A stretch of 64,000 bases of DNA, taken from the NCBI RefSeq assembly GCF_046602855.1, contig NZ_JBKINJ010000001.1, positions 744,001 to 808,000 of the forward strand, written 5' to 3'. Both the position numbers and the translations under genes were made by a program. The stretch is from Gracilimonas sp046602855 (GTDB taxonomy: Bacteria; Bacteroidota; Rhodothermia; Balneolales; Balneolaceae). The notes under the pieces were generated by a model, which ran no database searches, was not told the origin of the DNA, and saw only the letters and a list, made by a program, of their open reading frames with translations. Positions within the stretch are counted from its first letter, which is position 1. The number at the start of each line of letters is the position of its first letter. Positions 54,629 to 64,000 of this stretch are shown here, in pieces.

Positions 54629-57034
54629 TTAGATTTTTACACTCAGTGAAATTATAAAGTTCCTTCCGGGAGCTGAAACCCCTGAACTGTATGGACGATA
54701 TCTCTGATCAGTGATATTTTCGAGCCCAGCCGTGATGGTATAGCTGGAATTCAGATTGTATAAAGCTTTGAAGTTGAGGGTATACCAAGGCGGAGAATAG
54801 GTATCCCCACTTTTATTCAAGGCATAGATCTCTGTTTTCCCCTGCTCACTTACAGAGAGGTCACTGTGTGATTTTTCTCCCTGATATTGTGAATTGAGTT
54901 CCAGAGTCAAACTTGTAAGTTCATAAGTGATCCGGCTAACGCCAAACCATGGAGCCGCATGTCTTGACGGACTTGTGCTTCCGTCATCCAGCTCTTCTTC
55001 ACCTTTTTGAAAATTAAAGTCAGAAGTAAGCTCAAGCTCTGACGATAGCTTAGCTTCTATGCCTAATTGTATTCCATATACGTGTGCTTCAGCAGCATTC
55101 TGAAGTGCTTGAATGCGGCTCATTACTCCATCATACATTAAACTGTCGGATCCGTTTAAACTAAAATTCCTGCGGACAATAGCATCTTCCAAAATGGTAT
55201 AATACCCGGTAATATCAGCTTTTAGGAAATCATCAAATGTATGGGCTATACCCAGGTCGGCATTGTAGGCATATTCAGGTTTTAGGTTAGGATTTGGAAT
55301 TACTACGGCTCCGGGTTCAGAGTCAAAGATCTTGCCAATATCATCCACGTTGGGCGCTCGGAATGCAGTTGACAGGTTTGTACTGATGATCCAGCTATCA
55401 TTTGGTCTGTATACGGCGCCAATGCTTCCGGTAAGTGAACCATTGTTGATGCTGGCTTCCTCAAACGGGAATGGATAGAACTGTGTATCAAAATCTGCGT
55501 CCAGGATGATCTGATTATACCTGACCCCACCTTGTAATGTAATTTGTTCTGATGCCTCAAATTCATCGTTGATATAAACTGCCAGTGATTGCCACGTAGC
55601 CAGTGGATATCTTGCCGGACCATCCTGTTCAGTACCTGTGAATATTTCCTCATCAGTGCCCTCTGAGGTTACATCATTGAGAACATATTCAAACCCATAA
55701 TAAAATGTGTTACGATCTCCTGTGATCTTTAAGAAATCCATTTTAACAGAGTATGCCTGCACTTTTTCAGCTCTGATCTCTCGGTTTGTGCTGTTCAGGT
55801 CGCGACTGATACGGCTTTCCTCAAAATTCTGATGAGCAAGGCTTAGACTCAGATTATCGAAAAGCAGGGAAGGATTTACATAGTCGGTCTTGAAGTGATT
55901 CATTAACCACTTTTGAGGACCGTATTTCCATTCGGCATAGCGTGGTAACCCGTTTTTAATTCTATTATGACGGTCGTATCTGCCGTACGGGGTTGTCTCA
56001 GAATAATGCAGACCGTAATTGAATTCAAGTTTGTCTGAGGCTTTGAAGCGTATCTTTTGCATGGTGTTGAGCTGAGAATAAGCTGTTGGGATCTGCAAAA
56101 GTGGGTCTTTCTGCAAAATAATGGTATCATTATTCAGCTGGGGTTCAACGTAATAGGATTTGATATAATCTTCAGGCCCATTGCTTCCCTGTCGAAGATG
56201 GCCGTAGTCAAAGTAGGAAAGACTGCTGAGGATACCCCATCTTTTCGCCCCAACACTAAGATCGATATGATTCGTGTTTTCACTATTTGCTGAGGAGTAC
56301 CGTACTGAAGCTCCCAGTTTTGTAAGCAGATGTTCATCTGAAGAAAGGGTGGGAGTAAGAGTGCTGAAACTCATGACTCCGCCAATGGCATCACTCCCAT
56401 AGATAACAGAACCGGGACCGAATAAGACTTCTGTGTTTTGAATGGCAAAGGGATCAAGGGATATCACGTTCTGAACATTTCCGCCTCTGAAAATAGCCGT
56501 ATTCATGCGCACTCCGTCGATGGTGTATAACAGTCGATTGGTTGCAAAACCACGGATCATGGGACTGCCACCGCCTTGCTGACTTTTTTGAATAAAAACC
56601 TCGCCGGAAAGGTTTAAGAGATCTGCAGCTGTTTGAGGATTCTGCAGTCTAATTTCATCAGGACTTACAGTAGTAATTTTCGAAGGCACATTGGATGCGC
56701 TTTGGGACCATCGATTAGCAGATACCACCATATCATTAAGATCAAATGCTACAGGTTGCATTAATATCTCAAAACCGTTTGCTTCGATCTGGGAGTAACT
56801 GAGAACTTTAGTGCGGTAACCCAACATGCGAATTTGTATTCGGTTCACACCTTCAAATCGGGTTAATTCAGCCTTTCCGTTTTCATCGGTTGTGACAAAG
56901 TATGTAGGATTTTCACTGCTTAAAGTTACGGCAGGAAGTGGATCTTCAGTATCCGCATCTTTGACTGTTACAGTTTGAGCAGTAACAAATAAGGGTAATA
57001 CAAAAAATATGAAAAGAAGTGATACGTGTTTCAT
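54629..57034 (-). CDS. TonB-dependent outer-membrane receptor (heme/metal type)
   Basis: 801 residues from the ATG at 57034, which gives a clean signal peptide (MKHVSLLFIFFVLPLFVTAQ); a longer frame to 57127 adds 31 residues without signal character. A carboxypeptidase-like domain (about 20-100) precedes the plug (about 115-240, with GGGSPMIRGFATNRLLYTID and EVLFGPGSVIYGSDAIGG) and a barrel. The plug sequence is close to heme/hemoglobin-type receptors, and the barrel has a PTAYSQLNTMQKIRFKA stretch. Ligand not proven; the NlpE-like partner suggests a metal link. Confidence 0.85.
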   Translation of the reverse strand: MKHVSLLFIFFVLPLFVTAQTVTVKDADTEDPLPAVTLSSENPTYFVTTDENGKAELTRFEGVNRIQIRMLGYRTKVLSYSQIEANGFEILMQPVAFDLNDMVVSANRWSQSASNVPSKITTVSPDEIRLQNPQTAADLLNLSGEVFIQKSQQGGGSPMIRGFATNRLLYTIDGVRMNTAIFRGGNVQNVISLDPFAIQNTEVLFGPGSVIYGSDAIGGVMSFSTLTPTLSSDEHLLTKLGASVRYSSANSENTNHIDLSVGAKRWGILSSLSYFDYGHLRQGSNGPEDYIKSYYVEPQLNNDTIILQKDPLLQIPTAYSQLNTMQKIRFKASDKLEFNYGLHYSETTPYGRYDRHNRIKNGLPRYAEWKYGPQKWLMNHFKTDYVNPSLLFDNLSLSLAHQNFEESRISRDLNSTNREIRAEKVQAYSVKMDFLKITGDRNTFYYGFEYVLNDVTSEGTDEEIFTGTEQDGPARYPLATWQSLAVYINDEFEASEQITLQGGVRYNQIILDADFDTQFYPFPFEEASINNGSLTGSIGAVYRPNDSWIISTNLSTAFRAPNVDDIGKIFDSEPGAVVIPNPNLKPEYAYNADLGIAHTFDDFLKADITGYYTILEDAIVRRNFSLNGSDSLMYDGVMSRIQALQNAAEAHVYGIQLGIEAKLSSELELTSDFNFQKGEEELDDGSTSPSRHAAPWFGVSRITYELTSLTLELNSQYQGEKSHSDLSVSEQGKTEIYALNKSGDTYSPPWYTLNFKALYNLNSSYTITAGLENITDQRYRPYSSGVSAPGRNFIISLSVKI

Positions 57035-57145
57035 TAACCGAGAAACTCTTAGATGATAGATATTAGATCCTGATATTATTGAAAAGAAAACAGGATATTT
57101 ATCAAATCTTGCAAAATAAATAGGCAATTGATGCTATAGAATAAC

Positions 57146-57994
57146 TTACCGTATATCTTTAAGAGCAAATTTTTTATTGTTGTTCAAGACCAATTTGCCT
57201 GCTTTTGCATGGAGGGAGTGATAGAAAAGTAATACAGCGTTTTCTTTGAGGGCTTGCCTTAGTATCAGAGTTTTGGCTTTCTTTGATTCAATGGGATCAA
57301 CATCCATCTTTCGCATGGCATAATGATTAAGGTGGAATTCGCTTGGTATCAGGTCTCCTAAGAAATAGGCTGTCTCACCGGCATCCTGTACTTTTATGAT
57401 CTGATGTCCGGGGGTGTGACCGCCGGTGCGAATTATTTTTATTCCCGGCAATAGCTCAAAATGCTGATCAGTTAGAAACACCAATTTATCCTCTGCAGCA
57501 AGTTTATACAGTTCATCCAGCTGATAGCCCGCTCCCGGACGTTGATTTCCGCTGACTGTTTCCTCTAAAGCAAAGTACCATTCCTTCTTTTGAAGAAAAT
57601 AATTAGCGTACGACATAGTAGGCTGCGTACTCATATTATGATCTACATAGGTTGATCCTGCTGAATGGTCATAGTGAAGATGACTTAAGACAACATGAGT
57701 TATATCGGCAGGAGTGAGTCCGAAAATATCGAGATTGGTTAGGAGATTTGAAGTATCGGTATAAGAACTTTTATGATCTAATCCCCACCCAAGTCCGGTA
57801 TCTACCAGTACATTGTGCTTACCATCTCTAATAAGCAGAGGATTTATACCAATATATTGTGAGGTGTCTCTGAGACCGGGTAGATTTGTGTCTTCTTTTA
57901 TCTCAGAGAGTGTCGATTTTTGGATCAATCCATCCTCAAATATCTCAAATATTCCCTCACTTAATTGTTCTATTTCAAATCGGCCAATATTCAT
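57146..57994 (-). CDS. metallo-beta-lactamase-fold hydrolase
   Basis: 282 residues. The zinc-binding HLHYDHSAG motif (about 106-114), then GGHTPGHQI (about 196) and LGDLIPSEFH (about 216) define the fold. Features resemble N-acyl homoserine lactonase- and glyoxalase II-type members, but the substrate cannot be told. It follows sppA by nine bases on the same strand. Confidence 0.88.
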   Translation of the reverse strand: MNIGRFEIEQLSEGIFEIFEDGLIQKSTLSEIKEDTNLPGLRDTSQYIGINPLLIRDGKHNVLVDTGLGWGLDHKSSYTDTSNLLTNLDIFGLTPADITHVVLSHLHYDHSAGSTYVDHNMSTQPTMSYANYFLQKKEWYFALEETVSGNQRPGAGYQLDELYKLAAEDKLVFLTDQHFELLPGIKIIRTGGHTPGHQIIKVQDAGETAYFLGDLIPSEFHLNHYAMRKMDVDPIESKKAKTLILRQALKENAVLLFYHSLHAKAGKLVLNNNKKFALKDIR

Positions 57995-58003
57995 AGGCTT
58001 AAG

Positions 58004-59794
58004 TTATCTGACTGAAATGTCGGTTGGCAATATCATCCAATTTTGGCCGGCCGGTTCATTCATTAGCATCCTTAAATTTTTAACTTCTTCGTTATTCATA
58101 AATGGAAACCAACTGTTGATATAGCTGTAAACTTTGGCTTCGGTTCCCGACATAATAACTTCAAATAATCCTTTTGCTTTAGGATAGTTTTCAATTCTAT
58201 ATTCTTCCACGCCGGCCATTTCTGCAGCTATAGTAATGGCATCGTCGATCGAACCCAGTTCGTCAATTAATCCTGCATCTTTAGCAGCTGTTCCTGTCCA
58301 GACCCGGCCCTGAGCCAGTTCGTTTACTTCATCACGGCTCATACCTCTTGATTCAGCCACACGTTTGAGGAATACTTCGTATCCGTTTTCTACATTTTGC
58401 TGAATCACTCTTTCTTCTGCAGGGGTGAATGGAGTGGTGAGATCGAGAAGGTCTGCATATTGGTGGGTTTTGACCACTTCAAAATCGAGTCCGATCTTAT
58501 CTTCGGTCAACTCCTTAACGTTAAACAGCAGATTGAAGATCCCGATAGAACCGGTGATGGTATTTGAATTAGCGACCACGGTATCTGCTCCCATGGCAAT
58601 GTAATAACCACCTGAGGCTGCAACACTGCCCATGGAGGCAACTACAGGTTTTTTGTCTGAAGCTGTTTTCAATGCATTCCAGATCAGATCGGAAGTTGTG
58701 GCGGAGCCTCCTGGACTGTTTATATGAACCACAATGGCTTTAACAGAAGAGCTGTTCAGCGCCTCATCGATCTGTTTTTTAATATTTTCTGATGTGATGG
58801 TTGCATTGTTGTCAAACGGAGTTTCGGAACCAAAGTCAGGCATGATAGGTCCGTCTGCATAAATAACAGCAATTCTATCAAAAGTAGAAGGGGTGCTCAC
58901 GCCTACCGAGGCAGGAGGTATCTGACCATAATTTTTGAAAGAGATGGTATTGAGATCATCGTCTGGTCCTATTCCCATCCGTGTCCTGATTACATTTTCA
59001 ATTTCATTCTCGAACATCAGCTCATCGATCAAACCAAATTCTATAGCTGACTCAAGTCTGTTGACCGGAGGGCTGTCTAATAGTTCTGTGACCTCATCAA
59101 CCGATCTGCCCGTCTTTTTGGCTACTGCGTCTGTAAAGGTTACGGTAGCCGCATTAAGAATTTCAGAGATCTGTTGGCGACTTTCAGGCGATGCAGATGT
59201 CTCCAAAAAAGGCTCCACTGCAGACTTAAATTTGCCAACTCTGAATATTTCCGGCTCAATACCGATCTTGTCAAGCATATTGGTGTAAAATGTAAATTGA
59301 GACACAAATCCATCAAATTCAAAATTAGTATAGGGCGGACTGAAAACACTGTCAGCTACCGTAGCGAGGTAATACGATTGTTCGTTGAAACCAATATCAT
59401 CTGTACTGAAATAGAGAAACTTTCCGCTTTCTTTATATTCTTCCAGGTAATCATAGGCTTGCTGAAGATTCGCCCATGAGGCATTCATCAGATTGGCTTT
59501 CACCCATACACCTTTGATCCTTTCATCAGCAGCAGCTTTGGTAAGATTTTCCTTCAGTGTTACCAGTGAAAGTTTATTTCCTGCAGCGGGATCAAAATAG
59601 GTCTCGAATGGACTTGGTAATACTCGAGCCGGCAGGGTGCCGGTCATCTCAATAGTGAGTATTCCATTATCTTTAACTTCAGGCAAAGGTTGGGAAGAAG
59701 TGGCAATCAAAAAGATGAATAATGTTAGTATGAATAAAACAAAAGTCACAAAAATACCGAGACAGGAAGCTAAAAATGATTTAAAAAATGTCAT
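58004..59794 (-). CDS. sppA: signal peptide peptidase SppA, 67-kDa type
   Basis: 596 residues: one N-terminal membrane helix (about 8-32) and two tandem S49 peptidase domains. The catalytic pair is readable as Lys190 (GKFKSAVEPF) and Ser394 (VAASGGYYIA). It degrades leftover signal peptides in the inner membrane. The double-length form is the E. coli type rather than the short Bacillus type. The MBL-fold gene follows closely. Confidence 0.95.
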   Translation of the reverse strand: MTFFKSFLASCLGIFVTFVLFILTLFIFLIATSSQPLPEVKDNGILTIEMTGTLPARVLPSPFETYFDPAAGNKLSLVTLKENLTKAAADERIKGVWVKANLMNASWANLQQAYDYLEEYKESGKFLYFSTDDIGFNEQSYYLATVADSVFSPPYTNFEFDGFVSQFTFYTNMLDKIGIEPEIFRVGKFKSAVEPFLETSASPESRQQISEILNAATVTFTDAVAKKTGRSVDEVTELLDSPPVNRLESAIEFGLIDELMFENEIENVIRTRMGIGPDDDLNTISFKNYGQIPPASVGVSTPSTFDRIAVIYADGPIMPDFGSETPFDNNATITSENIKKQIDEALNSSSVKAIVVHINSPGGSATTSDLIWNALKTASDKKPVVASMGSVAASGGYYIAMGADTVVANSNTITGSIGIFNLLFNVKELTEDKIGLDFEVVKTHQYADLLDLTTPFTPAEERVIQQNVENGYEVFLKRVAESRGMSRDEVNELAQGRVWTGTAAKDAGLIDELGSIDDAITIAAEMAGVEEYRIENYPKAKGLFEVIMSGTEAKVYSYINSWFPFMNNEEVKNLRMLMNEPAGQNWMILPTDISVR

Positions 59795-59913
59795 GATTGT
59801 CTATTATTTAAAGTACTTTAGGGAATTGATCATTGGAATGAATACAGGTCAATAACCTGTTTCCTCAACTTAGTAAAAGTTCCACTTCATTCCATCCAAA
59901 AACTCATAATTAT

Positions 59914-61518
59914 ATGTCTATACATGATGCGATCGTAATTGGTTCCGGCCATAATGGCTTGGTAACGGCTTGTTATCTTGCAAAGAATGGCTACAAGGTT
60001 CTTGTGCTGGAAAAAGAAAAAACTATCGGTGGTGCTGTTCGCACTGAAACCATGTTTAAGTCTGATGAAAATCCAAATGGCTTTCGAATGGATGTGGGTT
60101 CGTCTGTACATATCATGATCCATCAAACCGGTATTATTGAAGATCTGGAGCTTGAAAAACACGGTCTGGAGTATATTGATATGGATCCTATTATGTCGTA
60201 CCCGGTTCCAACCGGAAATGGCGTGATCCATTTCTGGAAAGATGTGGAACGTACCCTCGAATCCATTTCCAAAGTAGCGCCTGAAGATGTTCAAAACTAC
60301 AAGAATTTTATTGAATTTTGGGGAAAGATCAACAAGGGCGTATTAAAGGCATTCATGACTACTCCTTCAGGAGGTAATTTATTTACTGAGATGACCAAGG
60401 CCCAGATCAAAGATGGGGCCATGTTCAAGAAAGGTGAGCAGGCCGCCGGGTTGCAAAAGATATTATCCAGTTATGGCAAGGTTGTGGATGATGCATTCGA
60501 AAGTCCTTACATGAAGGCGGCAATACTTTGGTTTGCAGCTCAGTCAGGACCGTTACCTGATCATTCTGCTACGGGTGATTTTGCCGGGTGGCAATCCATG
60601 CTTCATCAAAGTGGAGCCAAACATCCGAAGGGTGGCAGCGGTATGCTTACACAGGCTATGAAAAACATGATTGAAGCTCATGGTGGAGAAGTGAGGGCTG
60701 ATCATCCGGTCGAAGATATACTGATAGAGAATAATAAAGCCATCGGTGTTAGAACCGAGAAAGGGAAAGAATTCAGGGCAAAGACTATCGTTTCCAATGC
60801 TCATATTCAGACCACTATGATGAAAATGGTAGGCAGAGAGCATCTGGACAATTCATTATTTACTAAAGTAAAAAACATCAATGTAGGAAATGGATTTGGG
60901 ATGGTGATCCGTTGTGCCGTCGAAGAGTTGCCGGAATATACGGCTGCACCAGGGGATCCTGATATTCATAACGGTATTCAGCTACTGGCTCCGTCAGTTC
61001 AGTATATGAACAATGCAATCGGTGATTATACTAAAAAACTGCCCCCTGAAAAACCGGCTGTTTTATGTATGACCTTTTCAAAGATAGATTCTGAGGTTGC
61101 AAAGGATGGGAATCATACCTTGTTTGCCTGGGCCCAATGGCACCCGTATGAACTGGCAAATGGTTTGAAATGGGATGATATCCGTGAAAGTGAGGCTCAG
61201 AAGATCTACGATGTAGTCACTGATTATGCTCCCAATATGAAGGATAAACTCATCGACTGGTACATACAGTCTCCATTGGATATTGAACGTAAGCATGGAT
61301 TATTAAAAGGTAATGTTATGCATGTAGAAATGAGTTTTGATCAGATGTTTATGTTCCGCCCAATACCTGAAATGAGTAAATATGAAACGCCTGTCAAGAA
61401 TCTATATCTTTCCAGCGCTTCCTGCCATCCGGGTGGTGGAGTATTTGGCGCGGCAGGGCACAACGCAGCCCAAGTGATCATAAAAAACAATCGTAAGAAA
61501 TTCTTTTCATTCAGTTAA
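59914..61518 (+). CDS. phytoene dehydrogenase-like FAD oxidoreductase (PYROXD2-like)
   Basis: 534 residues. The N-terminal FAD motif IVIGSGHNGLVTACYLAKNG (about 6-25) precedes LEKEKTIGGAVRTE; the C-terminus has SCHPGGGVFGAAGHNAAQVI. This is the PYROXD2/phytoene-dehydrogenase-like branch of the amine oxidase superfamily, distinct from the desaturase-like protein at 28025. Substrate unknown. The alanine racemase gene follows after eight bases. Confidence 0.88.
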   Translation: MSIHDAIVIGSGHNGLVTACYLAKNGYKVLVLEKEKTIGGAVRTETMFKSDENPNGFRMDVGSSVHIMIHQTGIIEDLELEKHGLEYIDMDPIMSYPVPTGNGVIHFWKDVERTLESISKVAPEDVQNYKNFIEFWGKINKGVLKAFMTTPSGGNLFTEMTKAQIKDGAMFKKGEQAAGLQKILSSYGKVVDDAFESPYMKAAILWFAAQSGPLPDHSATGDFAGWQSMLHQSGAKHPKGGSGMLTQAMKNMIEAHGGEVRADHPVEDILIENNKAIGVRTEKGKEFRAKTIVSNAHIQTTMMKMVGREHLDNSLFTKVKNINVGNGFGMVIRCAVEELPEYTAAPGDPDIHNGIQLLAPSVQYMNNAIGDYTKKLPPEKPAVLCMTFSKIDSEVAKDGNHTLFAWAQWHPYELANGLKWDDIRESEAQKIYDVVTDYAPNMKDKLIDWYIQSPLDIERKHGLLKGNVMHVEMSFDQMFMFRPIPEMSKYETPVKNLYLSSASCHPGGGVFGAAGHNAAQVIIKNNRKKFFSFS

Positions 61519-61526
61519 AGCAGATT

Positions 61527-62585
61527 TTGAGCTCCACCTTATACATACACCGAAGTAAGCTACTTAACAACTTGAATGCCGTAAAGGATAAGGTTGGAGA
61601 CAGTGTCAAATGCATGGCTGTAGTAAAAGATGAGGCCTACGGACATGGAATGGTTCAGGTAGCAAAATATCTTCATGATAAGGTAGATTGGTTTTGTACG
61701 GCAAAACTTGTAGAAGCTCTTGAGTTAAGGAAAAACGGTATAGAAAATGAAATCCTTGTTTTCGAGATTCCACCGGAAGGCAGTGAACAGCAATATCTGG
61801 ATTTTAATATAACAGCCAGTATTTCAGACCTTTCTGTTTTTGATCGACTGAAGGCCGGTACAAAAGCCCACCTTCATTTTGATACCGGGATGTTCAGGCT
61901 TGGCATGTTGCCTGATGAGCTTAGCAAAGCTCTTGAGGAAATGAAGGCCTCAGATCTTAATTATACAGGTATATACACGCATTTTGCTAATTCAGATGTT
62001 AAGCATCACCCTAGAGTGAAAGAGCAACTGAGAACCTTTAATAGTATTCGAAGCCAGTTTCCGAGAGAACTTATGACCCATACCGCAAACAGTGGAGCTA
62101 TATTTTATTATGGAGATGAAAGCCTTTACTTCGATGCTGTTCGCCCTGGTGTCTGTCTTTATGGATATGCCCCCGGATCGGATGAGATAGCTGAACTTGA
62201 GCCGGTGATCGAGTGGAAGTCAAAATTAGTTCAGGTCAAAAAGATCAGGCAGGGAGATATGGTTGGATATGGAAGCAAATGGACAGCTCCGGAAGATGGC
62301 TGGCTGGGAGTGGTTCCGGTTGGCTATGCAGATGGCATTTTCAGAGGGTTAACAAACAATTTTCAGGTAAAACTAAACTCAGTTCCAGTACCTGAAGTTG
62401 GTACTATCAGCATGGATTATTTTATGGTATTCATAAATAGAACCAAACCCGAAATAGGGGATGAGGTTACTATTCTTAAAAATCACGAGTTGTCTGCCAA
62501 AAACTGGGCAAAAAAAATAGGGACTATACCGTATGAAATCACAACGGCAATATCCCCAAAAATAGAACGGGTATATCTGGACTAA
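61527..62585 (+). CDS. alr: alanine racemase
   Basis: 352 residues; makes D-alanine for peptidoglycan. PLP lysine is Lys34 in AVVKDEAYGHG; the catalytic tyrosine is in MVGYGSKW (near 248), and the RPGVCLYGYAPG and TISMDYFMV blocks are present. The start is TTG at 61527, chosen because TLYIHRSKLLNNLNAVK is the normal family N-terminus and the first ATG would remove the PLP lysine region. It lacks the fused MurF domain found in many Bacteroidota. Confidence 0.93.
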   Translation: MSSTLYIHRSKLLNNLNAVKDKVGDSVKCMAVVKDEAYGHGMVQVAKYLHDKVDWFCTAKLVEALELRKNGIENEILVFEIPPEGSEQQYLDFNITASISDLSVFDRLKAGTKAHLHFDTGMFRLGMLPDELSKALEEMKASDLNYTGIYTHFANSDVKHHPRVKEQLRTFNSIRSQFPRELMTHTANSGAIFYYGDESLYFDAVRPGVCLYGYAPGSDEIAELEPVIEWKSKLVQVKKIRQGDMVGYGSKWTAPEDGWLGVVPVGYADGIFRGLTNNFQVKLNSVPVPEVGTISMDYFMVFINRTKPEIGDEVTILKNHELSAKNWAKKIGTIPYEITTAISPKIERVYLD

Positions 62586-62592
62586 AGATTAA

Positions 62593-63078
62593 TTAGTCGC
62601 TAATGATCTCATCAAGCTTCACGTCAAACCGGAGGGTGTCGTCACTTAATCTTGATGAAGGAGAGTTTCCATAGCCAAGTTCAGGTGGTATGATAAGTAC
62701 GCGTTTTCCACCTTCTTTCATGCCAATTAGCCCTTCTCTGAAACCTGCGATCAAATTTTCGAGTGAGGAAAAACTGGTAGGTGAGGTATTTCTGTTTCGA
62801 TAGGAACTGTCAAAGATCTCTCCGGTGTTGTTGATTCGTCCGGTATAAAACACTCGGACCTGATCACGTCGCTGAACTTCAAATGCTCCGCTTCCTTCTT
62901 CTACAACGTAGTAGATCAGACCGGTTTCTGTTTCAACTCTTTCTGCATTGCTAATATCATAAGGCTCAGGTACTGCCGAGTAGTCCACTTCAAAAGGATC
63001 ATCGTCATTACAAGAGATGAATCCGATAGTTAAAAAGGAAAGCAGTAATATTGGAAAAATTCGTTTGCTGAATGTCAT
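62593..63078 (-). CDS. FKBP-type peptidyl-prolyl isomerase lipoprotein
   Basis: 161 residues. Lipoprotein signal ending TIGFISC (Cys near 23) and an FKBP domain (about 60-160): VRVFYTGRINNTGEIFDSSY, AGFREGLIGMKEGGKRVLII and PPELGYGNSPSSRL. It helps fold proteins in the envelope. The gene converges with alr, seven bases apart. Confidence 0.92.
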   Translation of the reverse strand: MTFSKRIFPILLLSFLTIGFISCNDDDPFEVDYSAVPEPYDISNAERVETETGLIYYVVEEGSGAFEVQRRDQVRVFYTGRINNTGEIFDSSYRNRNTSPTSFSSLENLIAGFREGLIGMKEGGKRVLIIPPELGYGNSPSSRLSDDTLRFDVKLDEIISD

Positions 63079-63208
63079 TGTAGGGATTGAGATGATTGAT
63101 TTAATATATCGCTCTGTTAACTTTCTGATGGCTTATTTAGTATGAATGAAGATAAGGTTTACCTATCATAATACCATATGATGATCATAAATCCATTTGA
63201 ACTATCCT

Positions 63209-63988
63209 TTAGGTTTCTGATACTCCGGTTATAGCCTCATTTAGTTCCTTTTCACGTTTTTTATTTGCATAACGGCTCACCCATATCGATATCTCATATA
63301 AAATGGTAAGAGGCAATGCTATAAGTACCTGCGAGATAGGATCAGGAGGGGTAAGCATGGCAGAAAGAACCAGGCACATCACGATAGCGTGACGACGGTA
63401 GGTTTTTAATAATTCTGGGGTAAGTAGGCCAATCTTAGAAAGGGAATAGCTTACCACGGGGATCTGGAATATTATACCGCAGGCCACTACCCACATTGAT
63501 ACCGAGCTGAAGTATTCATTGATATCAAAATCATTTCTAATGATATCAGAAATCTGAAATTGAGCAAAGAACTGCAGGGCAAAAGGTACCAGTATCAAAT
63601 ATCCGAAAGCAACTCCCAATAGAAAAAAGAAAGTGATGAAAAATGCACTGAAGAAAGTCTTTTTCTTTTCTTTTCTCTCCAGGGCAGGTTCTATGAATGA
63701 CCACATTTGAAAAATGAAGAAAGGAGAACTAATGATAAATCCCATCACAAATAAGGTTCCCCAAAAGGTGAAGAACTGTCCTGGCAATCGGCGACTTTGA
63801 AGTTCAAAGTTTTCAGCCTCAACTCTAAGAATATCGTACATGAAAAAGTCTGCACGGGTAGGACCAAGCATCACATCTTCAACAAAGAAATCAGAAAATA
63901 CAAAGGCGATCGCAATACCAACCAGTACACCAACCAATCCTTTGATGATCCTCCAGCGAAGTTCTTCGAGGTGCTCGAGGAATGACAT
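63209..63988 (-). CDS. tatC: Sec-independent protein translocase TatC
   Basis: 259 residues with six membrane helices. It opens MSFLEHLEELRWRIIKGLVG, the conserved TatC signature, and has the FIEPALERKEKK loop and the YFSSVSMWVVACGIIFQIPV helix. It is the receptor core of the twin-arginine export system that moves folded proteins. The ATG at 63988 is 12 bases from the window end, so partners such as tatA may lie just outside. Confidence 0.96.
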   Translation of the reverse strand: MSFLEHLEELRWRIIKGLVGVLVGIAIAFVFSDFFVEDVMLGPTRADFFMYDILRVEAENFELQSRRLPGQFFTFWGTLFVMGFIISSPFFIFQMWSFIEPALERKEKKKTFFSAFFITFFFLLGVAFGYLILVPFALQFFAQFQISDIIRNDFDINEYFSSVSMWVVACGIIFQIPVVSYSLSKIGLLTPELLKTYRRHAIVMCLVLSAMLTPPDPISQVLIALPLTILYEISIWVSRYANKKREKELNEAITGVSET

Positions 63989-64000
63989 AGTATCAGTAAG

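Noticed and set aside
57035..57127. Upstream 31-residue extension of the TonB receptor
   Set aside because: The extension places charged, non-signal sequence before a clean signal peptide; the ATG at 57034 fits better.
1..64000. CRISPR array, insertion sequence or prophage
   Set aside because: No regularly spaced repeats of CRISPR size, no transposase, integrase or phage structural gene was seen on either strand.

Overview
The window looks like chromosome of a Bacteroidota-related marine or halophilic bacterium, most plausibly of the Balneolota (Balneola/Gracilimonas type). The reasons are a SusC/SusD pair, a secreted amylase with a C-terminal sorting domain of the type IX secretion kind, several matches to the TAnnTTTG -7 promoter element of Bacteroidota, frequent TTG starts and weak ribosome binding sites. 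This placement is an inference from gene content; no rRNA is present.

Layout. 1-6383 (minus) is the translation cluster thrS-infC-rpmI-rplT-pheS-pheT, with pheT cut by the window edge; infC starts at a rare ATC codon and an intrinsic terminator separates rplT from pheS. 6553-8700 is a four-PAS HisKA_2 histidine kinase, followed by a possible small RNA. 9199-11321 is an AT-rich two-gene cassette (HsdR-N-type nuclease domain protein plus a membrane SH3b protein) next to tRNA-Val(GAC). 11904-17685 (minus) is a lactate block: lactate permease, FAD/Fe-S lactate dehydrogenase, porin. 18060-18270 is a decayed four-helix-bundle (S23-type) gene. 18478-24654 is housekeeping (nusB, a phosphoesterase, ychF, adenosine deaminase, polA). 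24655-26458 contains a heptamer repeat and a 330-bp direct repeat that duplicates the 3' end of a ketoacyl-ACP synthase III gene. 26817-27843 is a broken lipoprotein gene. 28025-32548 holds a carotenoid-desaturase-like oxidoreductase, two tandem rhomboid proteases and ispG.

32553-49833 is a complete alpha-glucan utilisation locus: two LacI-type palindromes, SusC, SusD, a SusE/F-like glycan-binding lipoprotein, a LacI regulator, four GH13 enzymes with different predicted locations, and an MFS sugar transporter. The likely flow is: surface binding and cleavage of starch, import through SusCD, periplasmic trimming by lipoprotein amylases, then inner-membrane uptake by the MFS carrier, all under LacI-family control. 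No GH97 or GH31 alpha-glucosidase is in the window.

49864-54149 is a thioredoxin-fold protein, an aminodeoxychorismate-lyase-like enzyme, folC and rho. 54170-59794 (minus) is an NlpE-like lipoprotein, a TonB-dependent receptor, a metallo-beta-lactamase-fold hydrolase and SppA. 59914-64000 is a second FAD oxidoreductase, alanine racemase, an FKBP-type lipoprotein isomerase and TatC.

The best candidates for something undescribed are the two-gene nuclease/membrane-SH3 cassette with hairpin-rich DNA on its 5' side, the short two-hairpin RNA candidate at about 8863-8937, and the duplicated 330-bp element. None could be tested by database search here.
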